A stretch of DNA of 64,000 bases, taken from the NCBI GenBank assembly GCA_963971285.1, contig OZ020244.1, positions 3,038,001-3,102,000 on the forward strand, read 5' to 3'. A program made the position numbers and the translations under genes. Position 1 is the first letter of the stretch; every line of letters starts with the position of its first letter. This document shows positions 59,901-61,399 of this stretch, piece after piece. The DNA is from Astropecten irregularis. Its lineage: Eukaryota; Echinodermata; Asteroidea; Paxillosida; Astropectinidae. The notes under the pieces were generated by a model. The model worked only from the letters and a program-made list of their open reading frames with translations, was not told the DNA's origin and searched no databases.

Positions 59901-61399
59901 AAGTTGGAATACAGAAACTGCAGAGTCTGAGCAAAGCCCTTAATAGTTCACATCGCTAGAAGATCTTTAAGATTTAGCCTGATTAGGGATTTCCTTCATT
60001 CATTTGTCTCATGGCATATTCCTCCTACAGGCAGCATGCTCCTGAAAATTCCATCCTTTTCCATCAAGCATATGTCGTCCTCAAGATTCTCAGCAGGTAC
60101 CGTGCTTTGGGCGTCATCCACCTGTTGCCATGTCAAGCGATTGAGAAGTCCACAATCCAGGGCCAGATTGACTACATCCATAGGCTCAGGATTGCCGTAC
60201 CTAACACACAGCATTGCCACTGTGTCTGGCTTACTGGTAAATATATGTTATTAGCAATTACCTCAATGCTCTATACCTACCACACAAGACAAGAGCTGTT
60301 GACCACACATGACCACAGTCTCTACAAGGGGAATGTATCACAAACCATGCATTACCACAAGAACCACAATGTGGTGTATTGTGAACTAAAACATGCCAAG
60401 CTTGGTACCAAGTACCTACCTACCCTGCTTAGTGCTAAAGGTGGAGTCTACTGCATTCAACCTACCCCAGACAGTTACTACGATATGCAAATTCCCCTGC
60501 GCCTATTTGCTACTTCGCTGAAAAAACTTGATCAACCGAGGTGCACCCTGACCTCCCACAATGCGTACCGCCATAGCCGCCATGATCGTCCTTCTTTTCT
60601 CAGTGCCGCTACGAAACGAAAAGAAGGACGATCATGGCGGCTATGGCGGTACGCATTGTGGGAGGTCAGGGTGCACCTCGGTTGATCAAGTCTTTTCAGC
60701 GAAGTAGGAAATAGGCGCAGGGGAATTTGCATATCCTAGTAACCGTCTGGGGTAGGTATGAACTAGTAGACTCAAACCACAACAGGTGGGGGAGAGTTTG
60801 TAGCACTGCAAATATATGGAATACTGCTATACTGAACATTTCACTCTATACCAAACATCATCCTTGGCTCCAACTTTTGTGTGCAAAACATACCAAACAT
60901 TGTTATTTAAATTTGCTTTGACGAACATAGAGCATGCAAACCATGGTATCAAGTGCCTACTCTACTCAATGCAACAGAATGCAGGAGTGGAGTCTGTTGC
61001 ACTGTGAAGAACCAGTGCTACACAGTAGCCTGGGTGCTTTGTAACCAGTCAACATCTGATCAGTAGACCTGTATTGACCTCTAAATGCAACATTTTCAAA
61101 CTGCCTTTTTATTGCTGGTGCAAACATTCTTGCTCTCTCCAGATCTGGCGCTCTCCGCATCTGACGTGGACCTTTTCAAGAGCAGAAACATCGACGTTTG
61201 TAACATGAAGAGTCTGCTGGCTAGATTCACCCCTGATGCACCGACTCATCACCGTCTCCATGTAGAGGATGACCAGGGCCTGGAGTGTGGAACCAGGGAG
61301 GCACCTGGACCCAAAAGGCTGGCCTTACCACACGTCGAGCATCTGTTCCCTGCCTCATCAGCCTCAGGGATAGAGCCATGCAACCTCAAGAGAGAGTAA
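2859..61399 (+). CDS. TASOR: TASOR/TASOR2-family HUSH scaffold protein, 26 exons, 5' partial
   Basis: TASOR scaffolds the nuclear HUSH complex (with MPP8 and periphilin), which silences transposons through H3K9me3. I assembled 26 exons by matching splice signals, phase and open frame. They sum to 14,778 nt, about 4,925 codons and a TAA at 61397-61399. Identity rests on the first four exons: GVYLSRYSD, a KGKVK-NYT stretch, a DSHV block and PRQVCPYAMVHFTY match the DUF3715 pseudo-PARP domain of TASOR, TASOR2 and TEX15. A SPOC-like domain follows, then long disordered regions and a C-terminal folded domain, the TASOR order. TEX15 is less likely because it lacks the SPOC-like part. The N-terminus is missing: the first exon opens at phase 0 and the residues usually preceding ICQEG lie off the window. 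Length is far above the vertebrate proteins, mostly from one 7.6 kb exon. Whether it is the TASOR or TASOR2 orthologue cannot be told here. Individual exon ends are predictions. Confidence 0.85.
3004..3222. mobile_element. 'GGCCATGYCACAC' MITE
   Basis: Starts GGCCATGCCACACTAGGTAA and ends with the complementary pattern near TGCCTCGTGCGATATC. The right part (GCTATTTCTTCTTGGAGA) matches the reverse complement of the copy at 25930-26119. Other copies at 20893 and 59178. Confidence 0.6.
3493..5350 (+). pseudogene. Split ORF fragment with GDSL-like block, likely transposon-derived
   Basis: An open frame with ATG at 3488 ends at a strong donor GTG|gtaagt (3561). A strong pyrimidine-tract acceptor at 5218 opens VRPAIEVARPPKPPLPS, then KVNALVLGDSLSIYL. 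Both sides are phase 0, so they can be joined. ALVLGDSLS fits block I of SGNH/GDSL hydrolases; the later blocks are not visible, so it is partial or decayed. A role in the element at 3391-7067 is inferred. Confidence 0.3.
4233..4750. mobile_element. Foldback element with tandemly repeated ends
   Basis: The left end has repeats of CCGACCAACTCGTACG (4254-4320). The right end has the complementary GTACAAGTTGGT series (4612-4742). The unique middle (4320-4610) is AT-rich without ORF. Confidence 0.75.
7404..7552. mobile_element. Palindromic MITE ending in GAAATCGGCCCC
   Basis: The arms CACTAAGATTGATCTTAAG and its complement near 7521-7540 make a hairpin. The left end is GGCCATTTCACCAAACAC and the right end TCGTGAAATCGGCCCC. 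A related copy lies at about 62657-62788. Confidence 0.75.
8400..8560 (-). repeat. Dispersed GATCCTAGCAGGATC-type repeat with flank
   Basis: Contains CTTGGAGTTTGGAGGGCCTG and GGCAGGATCTTTCTCAAAGG. The upstream part (CAGCTCATCAACCAATATATG) is shared with 28690-28830 and, inverted, with 24610-24680, so the full element is longer than the tandem unit. Confidence 0.6.
9894..10066 (-). repeat. Three tandem ~55-bp GATCCTAGCAGGATC units
   Basis: Three direct copies of GGGCCTGATGTTTCGATCCT followed by AGCAGGATCTTTCTCAAA. Single or double copies occur at 10632, 22146, 24433-24640, 25835 and 35270. The core TCCTAGCAGGA is a near palindrome. Confidence 0.85.
10708..10835. mobile_element. Harbinger-like MITE, GGGCCTGTTTGTTT ends
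   Basis: Ends GGGCCTGTTTGTTTAA and TTAAACAAACAGGTCCC, with inner GATCCGGATCCCATTTTAGC. Same family as 26117-26243 and 43592-43728. Confidence 0.8.
11003..11094 (+). CDS. TASOR: TASOR exon b: DUF3715 GVYLSRYSD block
   Basis: Acceptor tttacatgtag and donor AAG|gtgagt. It encodes GVYLSRYSDII followed by a hydrophobic strand ending in ILK, the most diagnostic block of the DUF3715 pseudo-PARP domain. Phase 1 in, phase 0 out. It follows an 8.1 kb intron. Confidence 0.9.
11135..11165. repeat. Poly-T/poly-G homopolymer tract
   Basis: A short T run followed by an almost pure G run of about 19 bases, 40 bases after the donor at 11094. Confidence 0.9.
11361..11612. mobile_element. GGGCCCAATTTCAT-type MITE
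   Basis: Left end GGGCCCAATTTCATGACC, right end TATAATTGGGCCCAGA. Diverged interior. Confidence 0.55.
11702..11941. mobile_element. GGGCCAGTTTCA-type MITE with AAGCA repeats
   Basis: Ends GGGCCAGTTTCAAGCACA and GAAATTGGCCCCAGG. The interior contains several TTAAGCA/TGCTTAAG units. The closest relative is at 61949-62190. Confidence 0.7.
12030..12173 (+). CDS. TASOR: TASOR exon c: DUF3715 core
   Basis: Exactly 48 codons between a ttttttcccag acceptor and CAG|gtactg. It encodes GKVKSRPLNYTSS, then NYDSHVAKANAVD and TTMAYDASQ. The order KGKVK, NYT, DxHV, AYE/D-xxQ is that of vertebrate TASOR. The catalytic residues of true PARPs are not expected, because the family is a pseudo-PARP. Confidence 0.9.
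12670..12808. mobile_element. GATTTCAT-type MITE
   Basis: GGGTCGATTTCATGAAGCCT to GGTGAAAATGACC; same family and orientation as 2360-2504. Confidence 0.75.
13436..13520. repeat. Fragment of dispersed repeat with CCCTGAACTTCA
   Basis: CCTCTGGATAGCTTGATCAGG and CAGCCCTGAACTTCACTACA match copies at 29424, 46378 and 56222. Confidence 0.5.
13658..13851 (+). CDS. TASOR: TASOR exon d: end of DUF3715 domain
   Basis: Encodes IYIYEFGDLDMAKRPRQV, then CPYAMVHFTYHE, the closing strands of the pseudo-PARP domain, and afterwards an Ala/Pro/Thr-rich tail (residues about 145-170 of the visible protein) that is probably unstructured. Acceptor ttacctgtag, donor AAC|gtgagt. Confidence 0.9.
14476..14775. mobile_element. 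~300-bp GGGCCCAATTTTATGG MITE
   Basis: Inverted ends GGGCCCAATTTTATGGAATC and GATTCCATGAAATTGGGCCC. A further GATTCCATGAAA lies at 14693. It sits 110 bases before a coding exon. Confidence 0.8.
14888..15036 (+). CDS. TASOR: TASOR exon e: linker
   Basis: A low-complexity His/Pro/Ala-rich linker between the pseudo-PARP and SPOC-like domains. Acceptor gctgcacag, donor A|gtgagt. A SINE target-site duplication begins only 15 bases beyond the exon end. Confidence 0.8.
15051..15224 (-). mobile_element. tRNA-derived SINE with 16-bp target duplication
   Basis: The body 15067-15208 is flanked by exact copies of ATATCTAGATATTGAA. On the minus strand it has a tRNA-like head: box A TGGCTCAGTTGG, box B GGTTCAAATCC and a pairable 7-bp acceptor stem. 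The T-stem is mispaired, so it is not a working tRNA. The tail is CAATTTTTGTTTGTTCAC. Siblings at 18607 and 2700. Confidence 0.85.
15650..17110. mobile_element. Non-autonomous hAT-like element, 1.46 kb
   Basis: Ends CAGGGCTCGACCTTA and TAAGGGAGAGCCCTG. The flanking CATGT is duplicated (15645-15649, 17111-17115). Subterminal GC-rich direct repeats GCGGGCGAGT and TAGTCCGGC-GGCGACT lie near both ends. The unoccupied sequence CTCAAACCATGTGATATG exists at 47189-47206. No transposase frame seen. hAT elements usually give 8 bp, so the superfamily is tentative. Confidence 0.7.
18141..18291. mobile_element. GGGGCCGATTTCATAAAG MITE with GCGACGCGTCGC arms
   Basis: Strong palindrome: TTTGCGACGCGTCGCAA at left, its counterpart GCGACGCGTCGTAAG at right, and GAAATCGGCCCC at the end. 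Locally CpG-rich. Confidence 0.85.
18355..18995. mobile_element. hAT-like remnant with CTAGTAAAAC repeats, interrupted by a SINE
   Basis: Begins GGGCTCAACCTTAGCACTAG, similar to the end of the element at 15650, and has several CTAGTAAAAC motifs (18551-18590, 18969-19000). The right end was not located. Confidence 0.4.
18607..18737 (-). mobile_element. tRNA-derived SINE nested in hAT-like remnant
   Basis: Flanked on both sides by AATTTGTTAGCC. The minus strand shows GCTGGATAGTTCAGTTGG and GCTGGTTCGAATCC boxes. Same family as 15067-15208. Confidence 0.8.
19564..19996. mobile_element. 430-bp element with inverted ends and promoter-like motifs
   Basis: Inverted ends of about 27 bp contain CCGATCCAGTAGGCCACGCC at left and the complement at right. 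Just inside the left end are CACGCCCC (GC box), GGCCAATCACAACG (CCAAT box) and GCCGCCATTTTGT (YY1-type) within 90 bases. Confidence 0.7.
20350..20670 (+). mobile_element. tRNA-derived SINE, second family
   Basis: tRNA-like head GTGGCAAGTGCATTAGGCAC, box B TGGTTTGATCCC, then a body with TTTTTCTCTGGGTTCTCCAG and GTGGCTGGCAGCCAAGG. A 5'-truncated copy lies at 21283-21440. Confidence 0.65.
20893..21131. mobile_element. 'GGCCATGYCACAC' MITE copy
   Basis: Shares AATTTACAGGCAATCAGTTC at left and TGGTTGCCTCCAAGCTGCC and GTGTGGCATGGGCC at right with the copy at 25930-26119. Confidence 0.65.
21219..21440. repeat. Dispersed GGCCTGGTCAGGC repeat joined to a truncated SINE
   Basis: 21219-21282 belongs to the GGCCTGG family. 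21283-21440 duplicates 20502-20668 (GATCTCAGGCTGTG, GGTTGATGTGGCTGGCAGCC). Confidence 0.6.
22716..22855. mobile_element. 140-bp foldback with GC-rich loop
   Basis: Arms of about 53 bp, left GGGAGACTTTGGAGAACCGG and right complement ending CCAAAGACTCCCA. Between them is a GCGCACGCGC-rich spacer. The minus strand ORF here is a by-product. Confidence 0.85.
22926..23069. mobile_element. GATTTCAT-type MITE, inverted orientation
   Basis: Runs GGGTCAAATTCACCAAACTC to CTTCGTGAAATCGACCC; same family as 2360-2504. Confidence 0.75.
23472..23826. mobile_element. TTAA-flanked 355-bp element
   Basis: Perfect inverted ends AGGTAGTATCATACTTTGGT, with TTAA on each side (23468-23471, 23827-23830). Contains a TTTTGATCTTTTAAAAGATC palindrome. 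TTAA duplications are typical of piggyBac-type and some other DNA transposons. Confidence 0.85.
24433..24640 (+). repeat. Two GATCCTGCTAGGATC repeat units
   Basis: Inverted relative to 9894-10066: AAGATCCTGCTTGGATTGAA and AAGAACCTGCTAGGATCAAA, each followed by GTCAGGCCCTC and CCAAGCATTTTATAT. Confidence 0.75.
24852..24993. mobile_element. GATTTCAT-type MITE, inverted
   Basis: GGGATCGATTTCACTAAACT to CTTCATGAAATCAACCCC. It sits 60 bases before exon f. Confidence 0.75.
25054..25180 (+). CDS. TASOR: TASOR exon f: SPOC-like domain, first part
   Basis: Encodes SEIESFRKRSYTVWEGTL, CAKKELLCSAKM and FTSPVLPQIL. The pattern VWxGxL followed by a CxxxM/L strand is the opening of SPOC domains and matches the equivalent region of TASOR. 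It follows a 10 kb intron. Acceptor tgtttcctcag, donor CT|gtaagt. Confidence 0.85.
25307..25595 (+). mobile_element. tRNA-derived SINE, third family
   Basis: tRNA-like head GGTGGCCTAGTGGTCTGGTG, box B GGGTTCGAGTCC, then a body with TTGGGCACGATGCTTTGTCA, CAAATGGGTACCTGTGAGGG and an ATAATAATA tail. It fills over half of the intron between exons f and g. Confidence 0.75.
25691..25800 (+). CDS. TASOR: TASOR exon g: SPOC-like domain
   Basis: Encodes PAVIDFRTKMSFTKM, then RTYFPSGIFASGIPLTSN. The acceptor has a long pyrimidine tract (25655-25690); donor GAAG|gtacgt. Phases 2 in and 1 out match its neighbours. Confidence 0.85.
25930..26119. mobile_element. 'GGCCCATGTCACAC' MITE
   Basis: Left GGCCCATGTCACACAAGATA, right TGCCTGGTGTGGCATGGCC. 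Its right end abuts the Harbinger-like MITE. Confidence 0.7.
26117..26243. mobile_element. Harbinger-like MITE with TTA target duplication
   Basis: GGGCCTGTTGGTTTCAGGCA to GCCTGAAACAAACAGGCCC, flanked by TTA on both sides. GGGCCTGTTTG ends with a TTA duplication fit PIF/Harbinger (Tourist-like) elements. Confidence 0.8.
26297..26400 (+). CDS. TASOR: TASOR exon h: SPOC-like domain
   Basis: Encodes RRNKYVVYCELQQNQ followed by a helix, AKRYKHLMQFLLQKQA, a strand-then-helix unit of the SPOC-like fold. Acceptor ttcttttacag, donor GCG|gtaagc. Confidence 0.85.
26887..27037 (+). CDS. TASOR: TASOR exon i: SPOC-like domain, last part
   Basis: Encodes VLKCRLEGSVTMFVLPTS and LHVLFTSRYPMIG. The hydrophobic strand FVLPTS and the HVLF strand close the SPOC-like domain (visible residues about 218-381). 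A GATTTCAT-type MITE starts 14 bases past the donor. Confidence 0.85.
27051..27172. mobile_element. GATTTCAT-type MITE, truncated
   Basis: GGGTCCATTTCACCAAACTC to GTTACGATCGA. It begins 14 bases after the exon i donor. Confidence 0.7.
27673..28431 (+). CDS. TASOR: TASOR exon j: disordered region with four HPMY motifs
   Basis: It starts with KGVCVPHETKVQRP, reminiscent of the loop after the SPOC-like domain, then a helix LMLRIGLLSMFTRQSHELK, then a Pro/Ser/Lys-rich disordered stretch. The tetrapeptide HPMY occurs four times, at 28069, 28135, 28219 and 28291, each followed by S or N. An SRDPRV motif lies near the end. Acceptor atctttgcag, donor CAG|gtaatg. Confidence 0.8.
28063..28305 (+). repeat. 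Four dispersed HPMY peptide motifs
   Basis: HPMYSSP, HPMYNVS, HPMYSPL and HPMYSQH, spaced about 22-28 residues apart in otherwise variable Ser/Pro-rich sequence. The spacing DNA does not repeat, so the motif looks selected rather than recently duplicated. Confidence 0.85.
28690..28850 (-). repeat. Dispersed repeat copy related to 8400-8560
   Basis: CTACTCATCAACCAAAGTAA, GACCTGAAATACATACAATG and GGAGGGCTTCTCAAAG match that copy; the tandem unit is degraded. Confidence 0.5.
29045..29409 (+). CDS. TASOR: TASOR exon k: coiled coil
   Basis: Encodes a helix with heptad-like hydrophobic spacing (SILDQQQEINQLQEEM, MRDLRRVKETV, NTKLTKLQDILSVL, RQERNLLNQQ) and then a Gln/Gly-rich tail. It probably serves self-association or partner binding. 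Acceptor ttctgacgtag, donor CCG|gtaagg. Confidence 0.8.
29424..29640. repeat. Dispersed repeat (GCCCACATCAAGTCTGAG family)
   Basis: Closely matches 56222-56400: TTTGCTAGCTCTGAACTTCA, CTGACGTCCTGCCCACATC-like block, TCTGAGATGTGACTATTGTT. 32580-32710 is an inverted copy. Confidence 0.7.
30165..31278 (+). CDS. TASOR: TASOR exon l: charged middle region
   Basis: Starts VLETADVSSKDAEN after the acceptor gatgttgaag, the weakest acceptor of the model. It holds a helix METLKEVIEKVLKNP, a basic KKLKRSNSKER patch, a block WKPLSFIERFRKENLSVDI, two related motifs SEMKAFLNGK and TEMKSYLNKK (at about 30994 and 31060), and a C-terminal charged helix EIDNEIRRLNKEKERLK. The repeated EMK-LN motif suggests two equivalent short helices. 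Donor GGTG|gtatgt. Confidence 0.8.
31814..32333 (+). CDS. TASOR: TASOR exon m: middle region
   Basis: Encodes a short conserved-looking start (DKQLPFIQSVDLSGLGR), an acidic Ser/Asp-rich stretch, and then a more ordered part, CVCPKELELGDGKEKE to LQHCVNDILHEGAR. No domain recognised. Acceptor gtttttcag, donor AAG|gtacaa. Confidence 0.8.
32455..32770. repeat. Dispersed repeat, composite inverted copy
   Basis: Contains CACATCTCAGACTTGATGTG (inverted relative to 29424-29640) followed by GGCCTGGCCGGGCTTATCAG (direct family end). It occupies the intron between exons m and n. Confidence 0.6.
32801..32912 (+). CDS. TASOR: TASOR exon n: basic helix
   Basis: Encodes SDEVAQTEKEKQFGQHA and then TRKVLSKQRRQDSATRQ, a charged helical stretch continuing the previous exon. 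Acceptor ttgccgttag, donor CAG|gtcagc. Both junctions keep frame (phases 2 and 0). Confidence 0.75.
32984..33359. mobile_element. TTAA-flanked 376-bp element
   Basis: Inverted ends start AGG(C)ATTGCATACGTTTGG; TTAA at 32980-32983 and 33360-33363. The ends and the inner motif ACTTTCACAGGTTAGTTTTA resemble 23472-23826, so the two are members of one superfamily. Confidence 0.8.
33415..33635. mobile_element. MITE with AACCCTAACCC-like ends
   Basis: Left CCCCAACCCTCTGCATCTAC; right GTGGGTTAGGGTTAATGCC. Inside are CATACAAGACTAGAGTTGCC and AAACCATGCATTACCACA, shared with 39797, 57051 and 60255. Confidence 0.7.
34011..34653 (+). CDS. TASOR: TASOR exon o: Ser/Ala-rich linker
   Basis: Encodes VTADIQQSVKYVSVLDEK and a long low-complexity Ser/Glu/Ala-rich segment ending NFELDEDALT. 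No domain recognised. The donor ACGG|gtaagt leaves one base. That phase fits both the next TASOR exon at 40645 and the SGNH-like exon at 37840. Confidence 0.75.
36534..36656. mobile_element. GATTTCAT-type MITE, degraded
   Basis: GGGTTGATTTGATGAAGCCC to GGTGAAATTTACC; same orientation as 2360-2504. Confidence 0.6.
37516..37773 (-). pseudogene. Unassigned coding-like fragment
   Basis: The minus-strand frame reads STLHDKVTGNITPIVGG then FPTAKFGSQPWPVTGFH and ends with a stop after APRGFA. Composition is protein-like and locally less AT-rich than the intron. It ends near the SGNH-like exon on the other strand, so both may be pieces of one mobile element. Family not recognised. Confidence 0.25.
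37840..38407 (+). CDS. SGNH/GDSL-hydrolase-like terminal exon, probably transposon-derived
   Basis: Follows an acceptor ttttaacttgcag and stays open for about 188 codons to TAG at 38405-38407. The blocks of an SGNH hydrolase are in order: VWVVGDTIV (block I), a glycine turn FGVHGAKLETL (block II), VIHFGTNDIF (block III, GxND) and DGLHLSNLG (block V, DxxH). Block I has Thr where the catalytic Ser of GDS should be, so activity is doubtful. Such domains occur in mobile-element proteins of invertebrates. Two bases precede the first full codon, so it expects one base upstream; TASOR exon o supplies exactly that. Independent upstream exons were not found. AATAAA lies at 39213. Confidence 0.55.
38468..38524. 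repeat. Two adjacent identical hairpins
   Basis: CAAGTTCCC-GCATT-GGGAACTTG occurs twice in tandem (one base differs), separated by TTTGGCAG. Each is a perfect 9-bp stem with a 5-base loop. It lies 60 bases past the SGNH-like stop. Confidence 0.85.
39797..40025. mobile_element. MITE with AACCCTAACCC-like ends, inverted
   Basis: GTAATGCGTGGTTTATGATC, CTGTGGAGACTGTGGTAATG and GTGTAGGGTGTTAGGGTTG are reverse complements of the 33415 copy. Confidence 0.7.
40140..40338 (+). other. Protein-like open frame, not assigned
   Basis: Reads KLSFKIRSFNKKHIPEG, NNNWVTAFLHSDSARYLAEE, then LWTDVCAL and a stop. It has neither a good acceptor nor a recognised domain; it may be a fragment of a mobile-element protein or chance. 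Confidence 0.2.
40645..41510 (+). CDS. TASOR: TASOR exon p: basic region
   Basis: The first half is acidic and Ser-rich. The second half is strongly basic and looks conserved: HPYERRTKKVQEEKPGKYS, LRQLMQNYTVAAYKNRRRNR, then a helix QKNKEAKQDVEKLAVKQEG. Nucleic-acid binding is a plausible role, by inference from charge only. Acceptor cttatacag, donor CAG|gtgaga. Confidence 0.8.
42362..42459 (+). CDS. TASOR: TASOR exon q: short Ser-rich exon with possible GC donor
   Basis: An excellent pyrimidine tract (42290-42350) ends in gggtctag. The frame reads VEAGRPDTQSQEDSKSS then SSHHPPGNTLR. No good GT donor follows; the best phase-compatible end is CTTAG|gcatgc, a GC-AG junction. An exon with this phase is needed, because joining 41510 directly to 45856 meets a stop after 12 codons. 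Confidence 0.55.
43592..43728. mobile_element. Harbinger-like MITE
   Basis: GGGCCTGTTTGTTTCACC to GTGAAACAAACAGGCCC, flanked by TA. Inner part GATCTTGCAGATCC and AAAATGGGATCCGGATC as in the other two copies. Confidence 0.85.
44612..44680. repeat. (ATGT)n microsatellite with ACATGT palindromes
   Basis: Five GTAT/ATGT units inside alternating TACATGTA sequence. A similar shorter run is at 44270-44290. Confidence 0.9.
45856..46269 (+). CDS. TASOR: TASOR exon r: basic then glutamine-rich segment
   Basis: In the phase set by the upstream exon it reads SKRDIPNKNFRRKSG, RGWNRVGNKPNRHPRQS and then about 95 residues that are mostly Gln, encoded by mixed CAG and CAA codons. The frame needs the modest donor TGGAG|gtggta at 46270, because it hits TAG at 46274. 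A stronger donor, GGG|gtgagt at 46304, belongs to another open frame that reads as Ser/Asn-rich. Exon existence is likely; the frame and 3' end are uncertain. Confidence 0.6.
46378..46640. repeat. Dispersed repeat, long copy
   Basis: CTTGAAATTCTCCTTTTGTC, AGCCTTTCAATATAGTTGAG and GTAAAGTTTCTCTCC match 13436 and 21219; the second half is inverted relative to 739-800. Confidence 0.55.
47044..47203. mobile_element. 160-bp foldback with CATCACATGG/CCATGTGAT ends
   Basis: Arms carry ACAGTCGATTCTAGCT and AGCTAGAATCGACTGT. The right arm sequence, without interruption, is the empty site for the hAT-like insertion seen at 15650. Confidence 0.8.
47273..47451 (+). CDS. TASOR: TASOR exon s
   Basis: Acceptor ccttccatcag and donor AAAG|gtaaga. 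It encodes VNIQPGHITPTSNQ and a conserved-looking amphipathic part, LKLISDNQSFIPESLVSIIN. It demands two bases left from the previous exon, satisfied by both candidate donors of that exon. Confidence 0.75.
48056..55677 (+). CDS. TASOR: TASOR exon t: giant 7.6 kb repeat-rich exon
   Basis: One uninterrupted frame of about 2,540 codons between ctcctacag and CCAAG|gtaaaa. It starts with NASRDPRIRRLQKP. Recognisable parts in order: a helical block LDTLITIALLELEDSVF to LDAFWAELRNLD (about 49025-49230); Pro-rich TPER/PEKPP repeats (49970-50220); a duplicated 43-residue acidic unit (50221-50478); a tryptophan block WGKFTMKLWGKRP (50527); a Tyr/Gln/Asn-rich prion-like stretch (50940-51270); 19 copies of a GPG-TNM heptapeptide; an exitron-like segment; a tandem 258-residue duplication; four 39-residue TPKR repeats (54712-55179); and a Ser/Pro tail. 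Mostly disordered by composition. The ORF persists despite heavy repetition, so it is under coding constraint. Confidence 0.85.
50221..50478 (+). repeat. Tandem duplication of a 43-codon acidic unit
   Basis: Two copies, 129 bp apart (50221 and 50350), each reading LKTETPEREPEL, QSEDEKLG, ERKPK and SEAMST. It follows a run of shorter Pro-rich TPER/PEKPP/SPKK repeats at 49970-50220. Confidence 0.9.
51274..51672 (+). repeat. 21-bp coding minisatellite, 19 heptapeptide units
   Basis: Nineteen consecutive units with consensus P-T-N-M-G-P-G, with variants LTN, PAN, MAP and one MVP. A six-unit block of 126 bp is repeated in tandem (51316-51441 and 51442-51567) with the same unit order, showing higher-order duplication. 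The antisense strand gives long spurious ORFs here. Confidence 0.95.
51842..51973 (+). other. In-frame exitron (optional intron) inside the giant exon
   Basis: Donor GAAG|gtagga and acceptor ctatccctcag bound 132 bases (44 codons) without a stop. Removal keeps frame and joins E to EGQIA. If retained, it adds a Tyr-rich peptide. Base composition (T- and A-rich, pyrimidine tract before the acceptor) is more intron-like than the flanking coding sequence. Confidence 0.55.
52234..53769 (+). repeat. Tandem duplication of a 258-codon segment
   Basis: Unit 1 is 52234-53007 (774 bp) and unit 2 is 53008-53769 (762 bp). Both run from KAKSVTD through LPSPQKGL, SSSEDSD, GADNIECVDALPSTGTE, CKDGTTEIS, ISLYRPCGVEKG to MSTFLND. 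Identity is high along the whole length, with a few small in-frame indels. Confidence 0.95.
54712..55179 (+). repeat. Four tandem 39-codon repeats
   Basis: Units begin at 54712, 54829, 54946 and 55063 (117-bp spacing). Each carries an SGGG-LLYSKK start, ESSPFR, VSTPKRT and HSDGSP. Each has an STPKR site fitting the S/T-P-x-K/R kinase consensus. Confidence 0.95.
56222..56400. repeat. Dispersed repeat (GCCCACATCAAGTCTGAG family)
   Basis: Direct copy of 29424-29640, including CTAGCTCTGCACTTCA and CATCAAGTCTGAGATGTGGC. Confidence 0.7.
56787..56798 (+). CDS. TASOR: Candidate 12-nt TASOR microexon
   Basis: Strong acceptor ccacccattcacag, then 12 bases coding KIHL, then a consensus donor A|gtaagt. 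It is phase 0 on both sides, so it can be included or skipped without a frame change. Prediction only. Confidence 0.4.
57051..57230. mobile_element. MITE with AACCCTAACCC-like ends, best copy
   Basis: Left TTAACCCTAACCCTCTGCAG, right CAGGTGGGTTTAGGGTTGA, inner ACAAGACAAGAGCTGCTTAC. Confidence 0.75.
57693..57713 (+). CDS. TASOR: Candidate 21-nt TASOR microexon
   Basis: A long pyrimidine tract (57650-57690) ends in ccaccatag. The following 21 bases code RQSGSTE and end in GAG|gtgata. Phase 0 on both sides. The strong tract with nothing else to serve supports it. Confidence 0.45.
57720..58290. other. Intron sequence, no feature recognised
   Basis: AT-rich. An open frame at 57876-58124 has no splice support and no recognisable domain; read as chance. 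Confidence 0.4.
58291..58431. mobile_element. GATTTCAT-type MITE, best-preserved inverted copy
   Basis: GGGGTTGATTTCACCAAACT to CTTTGTGAAATCGACCCC, with CTACGTAGGATACGATGGG inside. Confidence 0.8.
58568..58901 (+). CDS. TASOR: TASOR exon w: start of C-terminal region
   Basis: Opens AQCLAGHLDSRKGG with a basic IQRRRPYRLS patch, then a Ser/Pro/Arg linker, and ends with an ordered strand, RGIVIPDEVLLLTCFPG. The last part begins the folded C-terminal domain. Acceptor gtaccaacag, donor CAG|gtatgt. Confidence 0.8.
59178..59360. mobile_element. 'GGCCCATGTCACAC' MITE
   Basis: GGCCCATGTCACACAAGGCC to GCCTCGTGTGATATGGGCCC: long inverted ends on a 180-bp element. Confidence 0.75.
59488..59599 (+). CDS. 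TASOR: TASOR exon x: C-terminal domain
   Basis: Encodes DELEALCAALLKRSSWEG, FWRMLLRSEIVVKMDQV: a helix, a Trp-rich turn and a helix. Acceptor tcctgatcag, donor CAG|gtatgg. Confidence 0.8.
59776..59965. repeat. Dispersed GGCCAGGCC repeat copy
   Basis: TTATTCTGGTCAGGCTCAGC, GGCCAGGCCCAAG and TGCTTAGAATCAATACC link it to 29424 and 32455. Confidence 0.5.
60031..60236 (+). CDS. TASOR: TASOR exon y: C-terminal domain
   Basis: Encodes HAPENSILFHQAYVVLKIL, then YRALGVIHLLPCQAIEKST and a strand ending HCHCVWLT. Alternating helices and hydrophobic strands fit the Rossmann-like PIN fold placed at the C-terminus of TASOR in the literature. That assignment is an inference from position and secondary-structure pattern. 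Confidence 0.8.
60255..60443 (+). mobile_element. MITE copy (AACCCTAACCC-end family), partial
   Basis: Shares ACAAGACAAGAGCTGTTGAC and AAACCATGCATTACCACA with 57051 and 33415; the AACCCTAA ends are not seen. The large palindrome follows directly. Confidence 0.6.
60444..60773. mobile_element. 330-bp foldback palindrome
   Basis: Arms of about 155 bp (60444-60599, 60618-60773) are about 95% complementary by eye, with an 18-base loop. Outer ends GAGTCTACT and AGTAGACTC. The arms include ATGGCGGCTATGGCGG next to the loop side. Confidence 0.9.
61143..61399 (+). CDS. TASOR: TASOR last exon and stop
   Basis: Encodes DLALSASDVDLFKSRNIDV, CNMKSLLARF, then a divergent tail ending LKRE and TAA. The pattern of a short helix, FKSRNIDVCN and a helix LLARF resembles the last strand of PIN-like folds, where a residue pair is reset next to a repeated basic loop. 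Acceptor ttgctctctccag. Confidence 0.85.

Noticed and set aside
60011..60685. Extension of the exon y frame through the following intron
   Set aside because: A good donor GTAAAT lies at 60237, and beyond it the frame runs through a MITE and the large palindrome.
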